Source of the DNA: Rhodobacteraceae bacterium HLUCCA08
GTDB lineage: Bacteria; Pseudomonadota; Alphaproteobacteria; Rhodobacterales; Rhodobacteraceae
NCBI GenBank assembly: GCA_001314655.1
Contig: LJSF01000012.1
Coordinates: 1 to 64,000 of the forward strand
DNA length: 64,000 bases
Direction of reading: 5' to 3'
The notes beneath the pieces are model-generated. The model was not told where the DNA came from, searched no databases, and saw only the letters and a list, made by a program, of their open reading frames with translations. Position numbers and translations under genes: made by a program. Below, one piece after another: positions 40,848-49,895 of this stretch. Within the stretch, counting starts at the first letter, position 1; each line of letters begins with the position of its first letter.

Positions 40848-42361
40848 AAGCCGTGCTCGAATTATCCAACATCACCAAACACTTCGGCGCGCTGACCGCG
40901 AATGATGATGTCTCGCTTTCCCTCGCGCAGGGTGAAATCCTGGCCCTGCTGGGCGAAAACGGCGCCGGCAAGACCACGCTGATGAACATCCTCTTCGGCC
41001 ATTATGCCGCCGATGCGGGCGCGGTGCGCGTCTTTGGCCGGACCCTGCCGCCGGGCCGCCCCCGCGCCGCGATCGAGGCCGGCGTCGGCATGGTCCACCA
41101 GCATTTCACCCTGGCCGGCAACCTGACGGTGCTCGAAAACGTCATGCTCGGCTCCGAACCGCTGACCCGCCTGCGCTCGGCCCGGGCGGCGGCGCGGGCG
41201 CGGCTGATGCAGATCGCCGACCGGTTCGGCCTGCCGGTGACACCCGAGGCACGGGTCGCCAGCCTGTCGGTCGGCGAACGGCAACGGGTCGAGATCCTCA
41301 AGGCGCTCTATCGCGACGCGCGCATCCTGATCCTGGACGAACCCACCGCGGTGCTGGCCCGCCCCGAGGCGCAGCGGCTGTTCGAAACCCTGCGCGGGAT
41401 GACGCAAAACGGCCTGTCGGTGATCTTCATCAGCCACAAGCTGCACGAGGTCATGACCGCCTCCGACCGCGTCGCGGTGCTGCGCGGCGGGCGCATGGTG
41501 GCCGAACGGCGCACCGCGCTGACCTCGGCCGAGGACCTGGCCGAGCTGATGGTGGGCCGCAAGGTGGACCGCCCGGTGCGGCAGGACCACCAGATCGGCG
41601 CGCCGGTCCTGGTCGCCGACAATCTGCGCGTGACCGAAGACGGCGCGACCCGGCTCGACGACCTGTCCTTCACCGTCCATGCCGGCGAAATCCTGGGCAT
41701 CGTCGGCGTGTCGGGCAACGGCCAGGCCGCGCTGGGCGCGCTTCTGTCCGGCCTTGCCCATCCCGCCGCGGGCCGGCTGACGCTGGACGGGCGCGACGTC
41801 GGCCATCTTGGCCCGCGCGGGCTGATCCGCGCCGGCGCCGCCCGGGTTCCCGAGGACCGCCACGCCGAGGGCGCCATCGGCGAAATGTCGGTCTGGGAGA
41901 ACGCCGTGCTGGAACGGTTGCGCAGCCCCGAATTCTCGTCGCGCGGCTTCGTGCGCCGCGCCGCCGCCCGCGCCCATGCGGCCGCGCTGATCACCCGGTT
42001 CGACGTGCGCGGCGCCGCGCCCGATACCCGCATCCGGCTGCTGTCGGGGGGCAACATGCAGAAACTGATCCTTGGCCGCTGCCTGGCCACCGGGCCGCGG
42101 TTCATCCTGGCCAACCAGCCCACACGGGGCCTCGACGAAGGCGCCATCGCCACCGTCCATGCCGAGTTGCTGGCCGCACGGGCCGAGGGCGCGGCGATCC
42201 TGCTGATTTCCGAGGAACTGGACGAGGCGGTGGGCCTGTCGGACCGGATCCAGGCCATCGTCAAGGGCCGCCTGTCGCGCCCGGTGACCGCCGAACAGGC
42301 CGATCCGCGGCGGCTGGGCCTGATGATGGCCGGCATCTGGGAGGACGACGATGCGGCTTGA
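40844..42361 (+). CDS. BMP-type nucleoside ABC transporter ATP-binding protein (two ABC domains)
   Basis: This 505-residue sugar/nucleoside-type ATPase has two ABC modules. The first has Walker A GENGAGKTT, signature LSVGERQRVEILKAL and LDEPTAVL. The second has GVSGNGQAA in place of Walker A and LSGGNMQKLILGR. The degenerate second Walker A is typical of YufO/RbsA-like proteins. It overlaps the amidase by four bases and the permease by eleven. Confidence 0.92.
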   Translation: MKAVLELSNITKHFGALTANDDVSLSLAQGEILALLGENGAGKTTLMNILFGHYAADAGAVRVFGRTLPPGRPRAAIEAGVGMVHQHFTLAGNLTVLENVMLGSEPLTRLRSARAAARARLMQIADRFGLPVTPEARVASLSVGERQRVEILKALYRDARILILDEPTAVLARPEAQRLFETLRGMTQNGLSVIFISHKLHEVMTASDRVAVLRGGRMVAERRTALTSAEDLAELMVGRKVDRPVRQDHQIGAPVLVADNLRVTEDGATRLDDLSFTVHAGEILGIVGVSGNGQAALGALLSGLAHPAAGRLTLDGRDVGHLGPRGLIRAGAARVPEDRHAEGAIGEMSVWENAVLERLRSPEFSSRGFVRRAAARAHAAALITRFDVRGAAPDTRIRLLSGGNMQKLILGRCLATGPRFILANQPTRGLDEGAIATVHAELLAARAEGAAILLISEELDEAVGLSDRIQAIVKGRLSRPVTAEQADPRRLGLMMAGIWEDDDAA

Positions 42362-43394
42362 ACGACGCGCCGACACGCCGCTGAGGCTGGTGGTCCTGGC
42401 GCCGCTGGGCGCGGTGCTGGCCGCGCTGATCCTGGCCGCCGGGCTGATCGGCGCGGCGAAGGTCGACCCGCTGATGGCCTATGGCGAAATGCTGCGCGGC
42501 GCGCTGGGATCGCGCCTGTCGGTGACCGAGATGCTGACCCGCGCCACGCCGCTGATCCTGACCGGGCTGGCCGCCGCCGTCGCGTTTCGCGCCCGGCTGT
42601 GGAACATCGGCGGCGAGGGGCAGTTCTACCTTGGGGCGCTGACCACGGCCTGGGTGGGCCATTCGCTGGCCCTGCCCGGCGCGCTCGGCATTCCGGTGCT
42701 GATGGTCTGCGGCATGGCCGCCGGCGCGCTGCTTCTGGCCGGGCCGGCCGTCCTGCGGTTGCGGTTCGGCGTCGACGAGGTGGTCACCACGCTTCTGCTC
42801 AACTTCATCGTGATCCTCTTCGTCGGCCTGATGATCGAAGGCCCGCTCAAGGACCCGCTGGCCTTCGGCTGGCCGCAATCGGTGCCGGTCGCTGGCGATT
42901 TCCGCCTGCCCGACCTGATCGCCCGGACCCGGCTGCATATCGGCCTGCTGATCGCGCTGGCGGCGGCGGGCCTGGTCTGGCTGATCCTGGCCCGCACCGT
43001 CTTTGGCGTCGAAACCCGCGCCGCCGGCCTCAACCCCCGCGCCGCCACCTTTGCCGGCATCGCGCTGCCGCGCACGATCATGGGCGTCGCGCTGGTGTCC
43101 GGCGCCCTGGCAGGCCTGGCCGGCGCGATCGAGGTGATGGGCGTCACCGGCGGCGTCACCACCACCATGTCGCCCGGTTTCGGCTATGCCGGCATCGTGG
43201 TGGCGATGCTGGCCGCGCTGCACCCGGCGGGCGTGGTGGCCGCCGCCATCTTCGTCGCCACCGTCTTTGTCGGCGCCGACGCGATGAGCCGCGCCACCGG
43301 CGTGCCCTCGTTCATCGCCGACGTGATCGTCGCGCTGTCGCTGCTGACCATGCTCGTGGCGCTGCTTTTCACCAACTACAGGATCCGCCGATGA
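42351..43394 (+). CDS. BMP-type ABC transporter permease, first subunit
   Basis: The 347-residue BPD_transp_2 family membrane protein has about nine hydrophobic segments and ATPLILTGLAAAVAFRARLWNIGGEGQF (in parts), the conserved NIGxEGQ motif of nucleoside permeases, and FGVDEVVTTLLLNFI. The GLNPRAATFAGI coupling loop is near residue 225. Pairs with the next permease. Confidence 0.92.
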   Translation: MRLERRADTPLRLVVLAPLGAVLAALILAAGLIGAAKVDPLMAYGEMLRGALGSRLSVTEMLTRATPLILTGLAAAVAFRARLWNIGGEGQFYLGALTTAWVGHSLALPGALGIPVLMVCGMAAGALLLAGPAVLRLRFGVDEVVTTLLLNFIVILFVGLMIEGPLKDPLAFGWPQSVPVAGDFRLPDLIARTRLHIGLLIALAAAGLVWLILARTVFGVETRAAGLNPRAATFAGIALPRTIMGVALVSGALAGLAGAIEVMGVTGGVTTTMSPGFGYAGIVVAMLAALHPAGVVAAAIFVATVFVGADAMSRATGVPSFIADVIVALSLLTMLVALLFTNYRIRR

Positions 43395-44332
43395 TCGAGG
43401 CGCTGGACCTTCTGTTCAACACATCGCTCTGGGCGGCGGTTCTGCGCATCGCGACGCCGCTGATCTTCGGCGTGCTCGGGGCGCTGCTGTGCGAACGGGC
43501 CGGGGTGCTGAACCTTGGCATCGAGGGGATCATGACCATGGGCGCGATGGCCGGATGGCTGACCGTCCACCTGGGCGGCGACCTCTGGACCGGGCTGGCG
43601 GTGGCCGCTGCCGCAGGCGCGCTGATGGGGCTGCTGCATGCCATGCTCACCGTGCCGCTGGGCCTGTCGCAGCATGTGTCGGGCCTGGGCATCACGCTTT
43701 TCGCCTCGGCGCTGGCCTATTACCTGTATCGGCTGATCGTCACCGTCGGCGACAGCCCGCCGACGATCACCCCGTTCCGGCGGCTGGACATCCCCGGCCT
43801 GTCCGACATCCCCGTCCTGGGCCCGATCCTGTTTGCCCAGACCGCGCCGACCTACCTGGCGCTGGGCACCGCGCTGGTGCTGGCCTATGTGCTGGCGCGC
43901 ACGCCGATGGGCCTGGCGATCCGGATGACCGGTGAAAACCCCCATGCGGTCGAGGCCCAGGGCCTGAACCCGATCGCGATCCGCATCGGCGCGGTGGTCG
44001 CTGGATCGGCGCTGATGGGCATGGGCGGGGCCTTTCTGACCATGGCGGCGTTCAATTCCTTCTTTCCCGAAATGGTCCAGGGCCGCGGCTGGATCTGCAT
44101 CGCGCTGGTCGTCTTCGCCTCCTGGCGGCCGGGCAAGGCGCTGGCCGGCGCGCTGCTGTTCGCCTTTTTCGATGCCTACCAATTGCGCCTGCAGACCGTG
44201 GTCGAAGGCGTGCCCTACCAGCTGTTCCTGATGGCGCCCTACATCCTGTCGATCGTGGCGCTGATCCTGGTCGCCCGCCGCGCCCGGGTGCCCGAGGCGC
44301 TGATGGCCCCCTACCGGCGCGGCGAACGCTAA
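43391..44332 (+). CDS. BMP-type ABC transporter permease, second subunit
   Basis: The 313-residue BPD_transp_2 membrane protein has ATPLIFGVLGALLCERAGVLN, NLGIEGIMTMGA and GLSQHVSGLGITL, then the GLNPIAIRIGAVVAG coupling segment. Last gene of the operon, overlapping the first permease by four bases. A hairpin region follows between it and the convergent aldolase gene. Confidence 0.92.
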   Translation: MIEALDLLFNTSLWAAVLRIATPLIFGVLGALLCERAGVLNLGIEGIMTMGAMAGWLTVHLGGDLWTGLAVAAAAGALMGLLHAMLTVPLGLSQHVSGLGITLFASALAYYLYRLIVTVGDSPPTITPFRRLDIPGLSDIPVLGPILFAQTAPTYLALGTALVLAYVLARTPMGLAIRMTGENPHAVEAQGLNPIAIRIGAVVAGSALMGMGGAFLTMAAFNSFFPEMVQGRGWICIALVVFASWRPGKALAGALLFAFFDAYQLRLQTVVEGVPYQLFLMAPYILSIVALILVARRARVPEALMAPYRRGER

Positions 44333-44379
44333 AGCAAGTCGCGGCGCATGGGATCCGCCGGACATGCTCTGACACGTGG

Positions 44380-44429
44380 ATGTCGCACGTCCGAAAAGCG
44401 CAAGACCGGTAGCCGCTTTTGCGCGACAT
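44380..44429. terminator. Nested inverted repeats between convergent genes, probable bidirectional terminator
   Basis: ATGTCGC (44380-44386) pairs with GCGACAT (44423-44429). Inside it AAAAGCG (44394-44400) pairs with CGCTTTT (44414-44420). The A-run and T-run on the inner stem give T-rich tails on either strand. The position between convergent stops at 44332 and 44433 fits. It may also be a member of an intergenic repeat family. Confidence 0.5.
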
Positions 44430-44432
44430 GCG

Positions 44433-45179
44433 CTAGAGGCTGAGCCCGCGCATCAGGGCGATCATGTCCACGTCGCGCGACACGAAGACCGCGCCGGCCT
44501 CGATCGCCGCATCATAAAGCGTGTCATCCAGCGCCAGGATGCCCGGCGGCTTGCCCGCGGCACGGATGCGGCGGATCGCGTCGATCACCGCCCTGCGCAC
44601 CTCGGGATGGCTTGCATCGCCCGAATAGCCCATGCTGGTCGCCAGATCGGCGGGGCCGACAAAGATCCCGTCCACCCCCGGCGTCGCCGCGATCGCCTCT
44701 ATATGCGGCAGGCTGGCGGCGGTTTCGACCTGGACCAGCAGGCAGATCTCGTCGCGGGCGCGGGCATGATACTGCGCCACCCGCCCGAACCGCGAGGCCC
44801 GCGTCACCCCCGCCACGCCGCGGATCCCGTCGGGCGGATAGGCCACGCTGGCCGCCGCCAGCGCCGCCTCTTGGGGGGTCTGGACATAGGGCACCAGGAT
44901 GGTCTGCGCACCGCCATCGAGCAGCTTCTTGATCTCGGCCGGGTTCAGGTGACTGGGACGCACGATCGCCGAACCGGGATAGGGCGCCGCGGCCTGGAGC
45001 ATGGCGATCACCGTGTTCTCGTCCATGAACGCGTGTTCGGTGTCATAAAGCACCCAGTCGAAACCGGCACCGGCCAGCATCTCTCCGACCAGCGGATCGG
45101 CGATCGAGCACCAGACACCCCGCTGCAGCTCGAAGCGGGACAGGGCGGCCTTGAAGGCATTGCGGGGCAGATCGGTCAC
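44433..45179 (-). CDS. HpcH/HpaI-type aldolase
   Basis: This 248-residue class II pyruvate-dependent aldolase has the DTEHAFMDENT loop (catalytic His), VQVETAASLP (metal Glu), DGIFVGPADLATSMGY (metal Asp) and GRVAQYHARARDE. The start is GTG 45179, with AAAGGAG 7 nt upstream. The longer ATG frame to 45236 adds a non-homologous leader. It cleaves 2-keto-3-deoxy acids to pyruvate and an aldehyde, and is probably part of the TRAP-linked catabolic cluster to its right. Confidence 0.85.
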   Translation of the reverse strand: MTDLPRNAFKAALSRFELQRGVWCSIADPLVGEMLAGAGFDWVLYDTEHAFMDENTVIAMLQAAAPYPGSAIVRPSHLNPAEIKKLLDGGAQTILVPYVQTPQEAALAAASVAYPPDGIRGVAGVTRASRFGRVAQYHARARDEICLLVQVETAASLPHIEAIAATPGVDGIFVGPADLATSMGYSGDASHPEVRRAVIDAIRRIRAAGKPPGILALDDTLYDAAIEAGAVFVSRDVDMIALMRGLSL

Positions 45180-45264
45180 GGCGTGGCTCCTTTCGTGACA
45201 GGCGAGGCGGGCCGGAACCGGCCCGGGGATGAACATCCTTCAGGGCACGAGGGCCTGCGCGCGC

Positions 45265-46086
45265 TCATTGCGCGGCCAGTGCCCGGCGCAAAAGGTCCGG
45301 GTCCGGCACGGCCCGTCCGGTGAACAGCGCGAAGGCGTCGATGCCCTGGTGGAAATACAGCGCGTAGCCCGACAGCACCCGCGCACCGGCCGCACTGGCC
45401 TGGCGGCAGAACGCCGTGTCGACCGGCGTGTAGACCGCATCGAAAGCCCAGCGGCAGGCCGGAAATGCACCCTCGGGTACCGGCGATCCGCCATAGCCGA
45501 CCATGCCCAGCGGGGTGGCGTTGACGACGCCGTCGGCCCGGGCCAGATCCTGCAATGTCCCGGCCCGCGCCGTGACCCCGGTCCTGGCCAGGTCTTGGGC
45601 CAGGGCCTCGGCCCGGCCCGGCACGGGGTCGACGATGGTCAGCGCCTCGGCCCCCAGCGCGGCCAGCGCAAAACCCACCGCGCGGCCCACGCCCCCGGCG
45701 CCGAACATCACCCCCCGCCCGGGGGCGGCGTCGCCGAAACGTCCGGCCCAGGCGGCACGGAACCCGGTGTAATCGGTGTTGAAGCCGCGCGGGCCCTGCG
45801 GGTCGAACAGCACCGTGTTGCAGGCGCCGATCCGGGCGATGTCGGGGCTGTCCACCGCAAGACGGGCCATGACCCGTTCCTTGTAGGGCAGCGTCACGTT
45901 GACCCCGCGATAGCCCTGCGCGCGGCAGCGGTCGAACAGCGCGTCGAAATCCAGCCCCTGTTCGGCCGGGATCAGCAACTCGTAGCGCAGCGACAGCCCG
46001 GCCTGCCGGGCCGCGGCGAGGTGCAGCGCGGGGCTGCGCGACGCGGCGATATTGTCTCCGATCAGGCCCAGGCGGATCGTGGTCAT
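45265..46086 (-). CDS. aroE: Shikimate dehydrogenase-like oxidoreductase
   Basis: The 273-residue protein has GDNIAASRSPALH (substrate Ser pair), NVTLPYKE with the catalytic Lys, NTDYTGF with the catalytic Asp, nucleotide motif GAGGVGRAVGFAL and C-terminal YFHQGIDAFALFTG. Because it sits with a TRAP transporter and an aldolase it may act on imported quinate or shikimate rather than in aromatic biosynthesis. ATG 46086 is twelve bases before the end of the DctM gene. Confidence 0.87.
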   Translation of the reverse strand: MTTIRLGLIGDNIAASRSPALHLAAARQAGLSLRYELLIPAEQGLDFDALFDRCRAQGYRGVNVTLPYKERVMARLAVDSPDIARIGACNTVLFDPQGPRGFNTDYTGFRAAWAGRFGDAAPGRGVMFGAGGVGRAVGFALAALGAEALTIVDPVPGRAEALAQDLARTGVTARAGTLQDLARADGVVNATPLGMVGYGGSPVPEGAFPACRWAFDAVYTPVDTAFCRQASAAGARVLSGYALYFHQGIDAFALFTGRAVPDPDLLRRALAAQ

Positions 46087-46097
46087 CGGCCCCTGCC

Positions 46098-47393
46098 CTA
46101 TCCCTCGTAGCCGAACAGGCGCGGCAGGAACAGCACGATGCCCGGAAACAGGATCATCGCCAGCAAGGACGCCATCAGCACCGCCAGGAAGGGCAGGACC
46201 TCGCGGATGATCTCGGTCAGCGGGATGCGCGTCACGGCGTTGATCACGAACAGCAGGATCCCGTAGGGCGGCGTGATCAGGCCGATCATGCAATTGACCA
46301 CGATCACGACGCCGAAATGCACCAGGTCGATGCCCAGTTCGCGGCAGGCCGGGATGAACAGCGGCACGATCACCAGGATGATCGTCGTCGCATCCAGCAG
46401 GCAGCCCAGCACCAGGATCAGCAGGTTCACGCCCAGCAGAAAGACGATGGGCGACAGGTCCATCCGGTCAAGCGCCCGGGCCAGCGCATCGGGGATGTTT
46501 TCCGAGGCGACGATGTAGTTCAGGATCAGCGCCGCGCCGATCACGATCCCGACCGCGGCCGAGGACCGCGCGCTTTCGACCAGGATCTCGTAAAGCTTGC
46601 GCAGCTTCAGCGCCCGGTAGAACACCACCGACAGGACCAGCGCATAGGCGGCGGCGACGGCGGCGGCCTCGGTCGGCGTGGTGACACCGCCATAGATGCC
46701 GTAAAGCAGGATCGCCGGCATCAGCAACGCCGGAAAGGCGCGCGCGGTCACCGCCGGCATCTCGCGCAGCGGGATCGGCGGTTCGGTGGCAAAGCCGCGC
46801 CGATGCGACATCCAGACATTCATGCCCATCAGCACCAGGCCCATCAGCAGCCCCGGCAGGATACCGCCCAGGAACAGCGCCCCGATCGAAGCGCCCGAGA
46901 TCAGCGCATACAGCACCATCGGGATCGACGGCGGGATGATCGGCCCGATCGTGGCCGAGGCCGCGGTGATCGCCGCGGCATAGCCGGCCGGAAACCGCCC
47001 GTTCTTGCGCATCATGTCGATGATGATCCTGCCGATCCCGGCCGCATCCGCCACCGCCGAGCCCGACATCCCCGAAAAGATCAGCGATGCCATGATGTTC
47101 ACATGGCCCAGCCCGCCCTTGAACCGGCCCACCGTGGCGACGCAGAAATTCAGCAGCCGATCCGAAATCGTGCCCGCATTCATGATATTGGCGGCGACGA
47201 TGAACAACGGCACCGCCAGCAGCAGGAAACTGTCGTAGATCCCGTCGACCAGCCGTTTGCCCACCACCCCGATCGAGGATCCGGCCGCCAGCACATAGAC
47301 CATCGACGCGACCAGGATCGCATAGGCGACGGGCAGCCCGATCCCGGCCAGGACCAGCAGGGTCCCGATCAGCAGCAGCAATTCGACGCTCAT
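46098..47393 (-). CDS. TRAP transporter large permease (DctM)
   Basis: This 431-residue membrane protein has about 12 hydrophobic segments and DctM markers VPLFIVAANIMNAGTISDRLLNF, GMSGSAVADAAGIGRI, SATIGPIIPPSIPMVLY and LGCLLDATTIILVIVPLFIPA. Transports a carboxylate-type solute using the ion gradient with DctQ and DctP. It overlaps DctQ by four bases. Confidence 0.93.
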   Translation of the reverse strand: MSVELLLLIGTLLVLAGIGLPVAYAILVASMVYVLAAGSSIGVVGKRLVDGIYDSFLLLAVPLFIVAANIMNAGTISDRLLNFCVATVGRFKGGLGHVNIMASLIFSGMSGSAVADAAGIGRIIIDMMRKNGRFPAGYAAAITAASATIGPIIPPSIPMVLYALISGASIGALFLGGILPGLLMGLVLMGMNVWMSHRRGFATEPPIPLREMPAVTARAFPALLMPAILLYGIYGGVTTPTEAAAVAAAYALVLSVVFYRALKLRKLYEILVESARSSAAVGIVIGAALILNYIVASENIPDALARALDRMDLSPIVFLLGVNLLILVLGCLLDATTIILVIVPLFIPACRELGIDLVHFGVVIVVNCMIGLITPPYGILLFVINAVTRIPLTEIIREVLPFLAVLMASLLAMILFPGIVLFLPRLFGYEG

Positions 47394-47941
47394 CTCTCGA
47401 CCTGTTCGACCGGCAGGATGTGGTCCTCGGTCGGGGCGCCGTGGCGCAGCGCCCGGATCGCGCGCCAGCCATAGCGGGCGCCGACCACGGCCAGGAACAC
47501 GAAATAGACCGAATAGAGCGGGAACATCTTGACCGGCAAGGTGGCCGAGGACTTGATCCGCAGGATCTTCATCCTGTCATGGGTCGGCCCGATCGACGCC
47601 CAGAGCGCCACCAGCACCACCACGCCTCCGATCACGGCCAACCATTTGCGCAGCCCCGGCCGCGCGGCGTTGTAGAGGATGTCGAAGGTCACGTGATCAC
47701 GGTCGCGCACCACGAAGGCGTTGCCCCAGAAGATCGTCCACAGCCACAGGACCAGGATCATCTCGACCGTCCAGCCGAACCGGCGGGCATCGATCAGGTG
47801 GCCGAACTGGTCCAGGAACCACTCCGATCCGACGATGTAGCGGACCACGATCTGAAGGATGAAGATGCAGAAGATGGCGGCCATCATCGCGGCCGCCACC
47901 CCTTCGGTCAGGCGAGAGACAAACCGGATCGCAGGATGCAT
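47390..47941 (-). CDS. TRAP transporter small permease (DctQ)
   Basis: The 183-residue protein has four predicted membrane segments and typical DctQ content: MMAAIFCIFILQIVVRYIVG, WTVEMILVLWLWTIFWGNAFV, DHVTFDILYN and a C-terminal segment ending YGWRAI. Located between DctP and DctM. Confidence 0.9.
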   Translation of the reverse strand: MHPAIRFVSRLTEGVAAAMMAAIFCIFILQIVVRYIVGSEWFLDQFGHLIDARRFGWTVEMILVLWLWTIFWGNAFVVRDRDHVTFDILYNAARPGLRKWLAVIGGVVVLVALWASIGPTHDRMKILRIKSSATLPVKMFPLYSVYFVFLAVVGARYGWRAIRALRHGAPTEDHILPVEQVER

Positions 47942-47963
47942 GCCCGTCTCCCGCCGGCCCGTG

Positions 47964-48968
47964 TCAATTGCCCAACGCGTTCACGGCCTCGAGCGTGCCC
48001 TCGGGCCAGGACCGGGCGAAATCGCTGTCCAGATAGGCGCCCTGGACACGGTCGCGAAAGGCCGCCACGTCCGGTTCATAGACTTCCAGCCCCTGTTCGC
48101 GCAGGAAGTCGACAAGCTCTTCCTCTTTCTGCAGCTGGTTCTCGCGGCCGAAATCGGCGGCGTCCCAGGCGGCGGCGGTGATCGCCTGCTGGTGGTCTTC
48201 GGACAGGCCGTCATAGACCTCGGCCGACAGCGCGATGAAGTTCCAGTCGACCAGGTGCGAGGTCAGCACGACCTGGTTGGTGACTTCGTAGAACTTGGCG
48301 TCCACAACCGTGGGCAGCGGGTTGTCCTGGCCATCCACGGCGCCCGAGCTGAGCGCGGTATAGACCTCGGTAAAGGCCATCGGCGTCGGGTTGGCGCCCA
48401 GGGCGCCGCCCAGGAACAGCCAGGCATCGGTGCCGGGCATCCGCAGGTTCACGCCGTCCAGGTCATCGGGGGTCGACACCGTCAGTTCGTCCTTCGTCTG
48501 GCGCAGGTTCACCTGGCGCTGACCCAGATACATCGGCGCCAGCAACACCACGCCCAGCTCCTCCTCGACGCGCTGCTTGAACGGGTCCATCAGCGGGTCG
48601 TTGAACACCGCGACCTGGTGCGCGGCACTCTGGAGCACGTAGCCGGCGGTAAAGATCGACCATTCGGGAAAGAAGGTCGCAAGCTCCTGGGCCGAGGTGA
48701 TCGACATTTCCAGGTCGCCATTGGCGATCGCCTCCAACTCGGTGCCCTGGCCGAACAGGGTGCCGTTCCAATAGGGCTGGAACTCGGCGAAATCGGCCAC
48801 GGCCGGGGCGAATTTCTCCAGCATCGCGATCGACCGCTGGTCGGTTTCGGATTGCACGGCCGACAGGCGCAGCATCACGCGGTCCTGGGCGGCGGCGCCG
48901 GTGGCGGCGATCAGGGCAGCGGTCGCCGCCGCCCCCAGAAAGCCCCGGCGGGCGAGTGTCACGGGCAT
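47964..48968 (-). CDS. TRAP transporter substrate-binding protein (DctP)
   Basis: This 334-residue periplasmic protein has a Tat-like leader (LARRGFLGAAATAALIAATG). The mature part has DctP markers: NLRMPGTDAWLFLGGALGANPTPMAFTEVYTALSSGAVDGQDNPL in parts, with the substrate Arg in LRMPG. A strong GGGAGGA ribosome binding site precedes ATG 48968. First gene of the TRAP-AroE-aldolase operon, about 110 bp downstream of an operator-like repeat. Confidence 0.92.
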   Translation of the reverse strand: MPVTLARRGFLGAAATAALIAATGAAAQDRVMLRLSAVQSETDQRSIAMLEKFAPAVADFAEFQPYWNGTLFGQGTELEAIANGDLEMSITSAQELATFFPEWSIFTAGYVLQSAAHQVAVFNDPLMDPFKQRVEEELGVVLLAPMYLGQRQVNLRQTKDELTVSTPDDLDGVNLRMPGTDAWLFLGGALGANPTPMAFTEVYTALSSGAVDGQDNPLPTVVDAKFYEVTNQVVLTSHLVDWNFIALSAEVYDGLSEDHQQAITAAAWDAADFGRENQLQKEEELVDFLREQGLEVYEPDVAAFRDRVQGAYLDSDFARSWPEGTLEAVNALGN

Positions 48969-49078
48969 CAGATGTCCTCCCTTGCAGGTCCCAGCCTCGT
49001 CTCCCCGAGGCTCCTTCGCAAGACTGCCATGGCGGTGGCCGAAATCAATCGCAAAACACCGGAATCGTGGAATATTCG

Positions 49079-49093
49079 AAAATCATCGATTTT
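49079..49093. promoter_or_regulatory. GntR-type operator upstream of the TRAP operon
   Basis: AAAATCATCGATTTT, inverted AAAATC/GATTTT arms with 3-bp centre. It differs by one base from the site at 49840-49854, which lies between the two GntR genes. Palindromes of this size with TC/GA arms are usual for FadR-type GntR regulators. Confidence 0.6.
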
Positions 49094-49772
49094 CCAGGCC
49101 GTTCTGCACATCCTGCCCCGCCGCCGCCGCCCGGAAGGACGTCAGGCAATGCACCACACCGCCTTCGATATGGTCGCGCAGGATGGTTTCGGCGCGGGCG
49201 GTGTCGCGCTCCAGCGCGGCCTCCAGCAGGGCGCGGTGCTCGGCCGCCGCGGTTTCGCCGCGATAGGTCAGGAACAGCATCTGGTAGCGCAGGTATTTGT
49301 CGAACACGGTCATGTGCAACGCCATCAGTTCGGGCGAACCGCAGGCCGCGACCAGGGCCTTGTGAAACCCGCTATCGGCGCGTTTCCAGGCCTCGCGCGC
49401 CGACGCGTCGCCGGCCTTCATCCGCTCTTCCATGCGGTGCAGCTTGTGATGGGCCGACACCGCGCCGGCCTCCCAGTCGGTATCGCCCCGCGCGATCGAC
49501 TGGCGCAGGGCATGGCCTTCCAGCAACACCCGAAGATCGGCGATTTCGCGCAGGCCCTCCGGCGACATCGGCGCCACCGAAAAGCCGCGCTGCCCCTCGG
49601 CCCGGACGAACCCTTCCGAAGCAAGCCGGTTCAGACATTACCGCAAGGTCGAGGTCGAGGCATCGTAGCGGTCCAGAAGGTCCGCCATCTTCAGCTTCCG
49701 CCGGGCCGCAAGCCGGCCAAGGATGATGTCGCGGCGCAGCGCCGCGTAGATGTCCTGTCCCAGGGTCCGCAT
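49083..49772 (-). pseudogene. GntR/FCD regulator interrupted by a single in-frame stop
   Basis: From ATG 49772 the frame encodes a GntR winged helix (LGQDIYAALRRDIILGRL, then DASTSTLR). It meets a TAA at 49640-49638 and then continues without frame change (CLNRLASEGFVRAEGQRGF) into a complete FCD effector domain, ending at 49083. In relatives the position is Glu (GAA) in TLREALNRLA, so a single G-to-T change would explain it. Without readthrough the product has no C-terminal domain. It could be a recent null mutation or a sequencing error. The whole would be 229 residues. Confidence 0.82.
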
Positions 49773-49839
49773 GCACCGCCTCGTCGCGCCTGACGTCGCC
49801 GCAGGATAGGCGGCCCGGGCGGCTGGCACAATCATCTTG

Positions 49840-49854
49840 AAAATCATCGATTAT
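49840..49854. promoter_or_regulatory. GntR-type operator between the divergent GntR genes
   Basis: AAAATCATCGATTAT, one base different from the site upstream of the TRAP operon. It lies 42 bp upstream of the intact GntR gene and 68 bp upstream of the broken one, so either regulator could use it for autoregulation. Confidence 0.58.
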
Positions 49855-49895
49855 GGTGAAACCAATCCGGGGCCACGACATCGGATCGACCCGCC

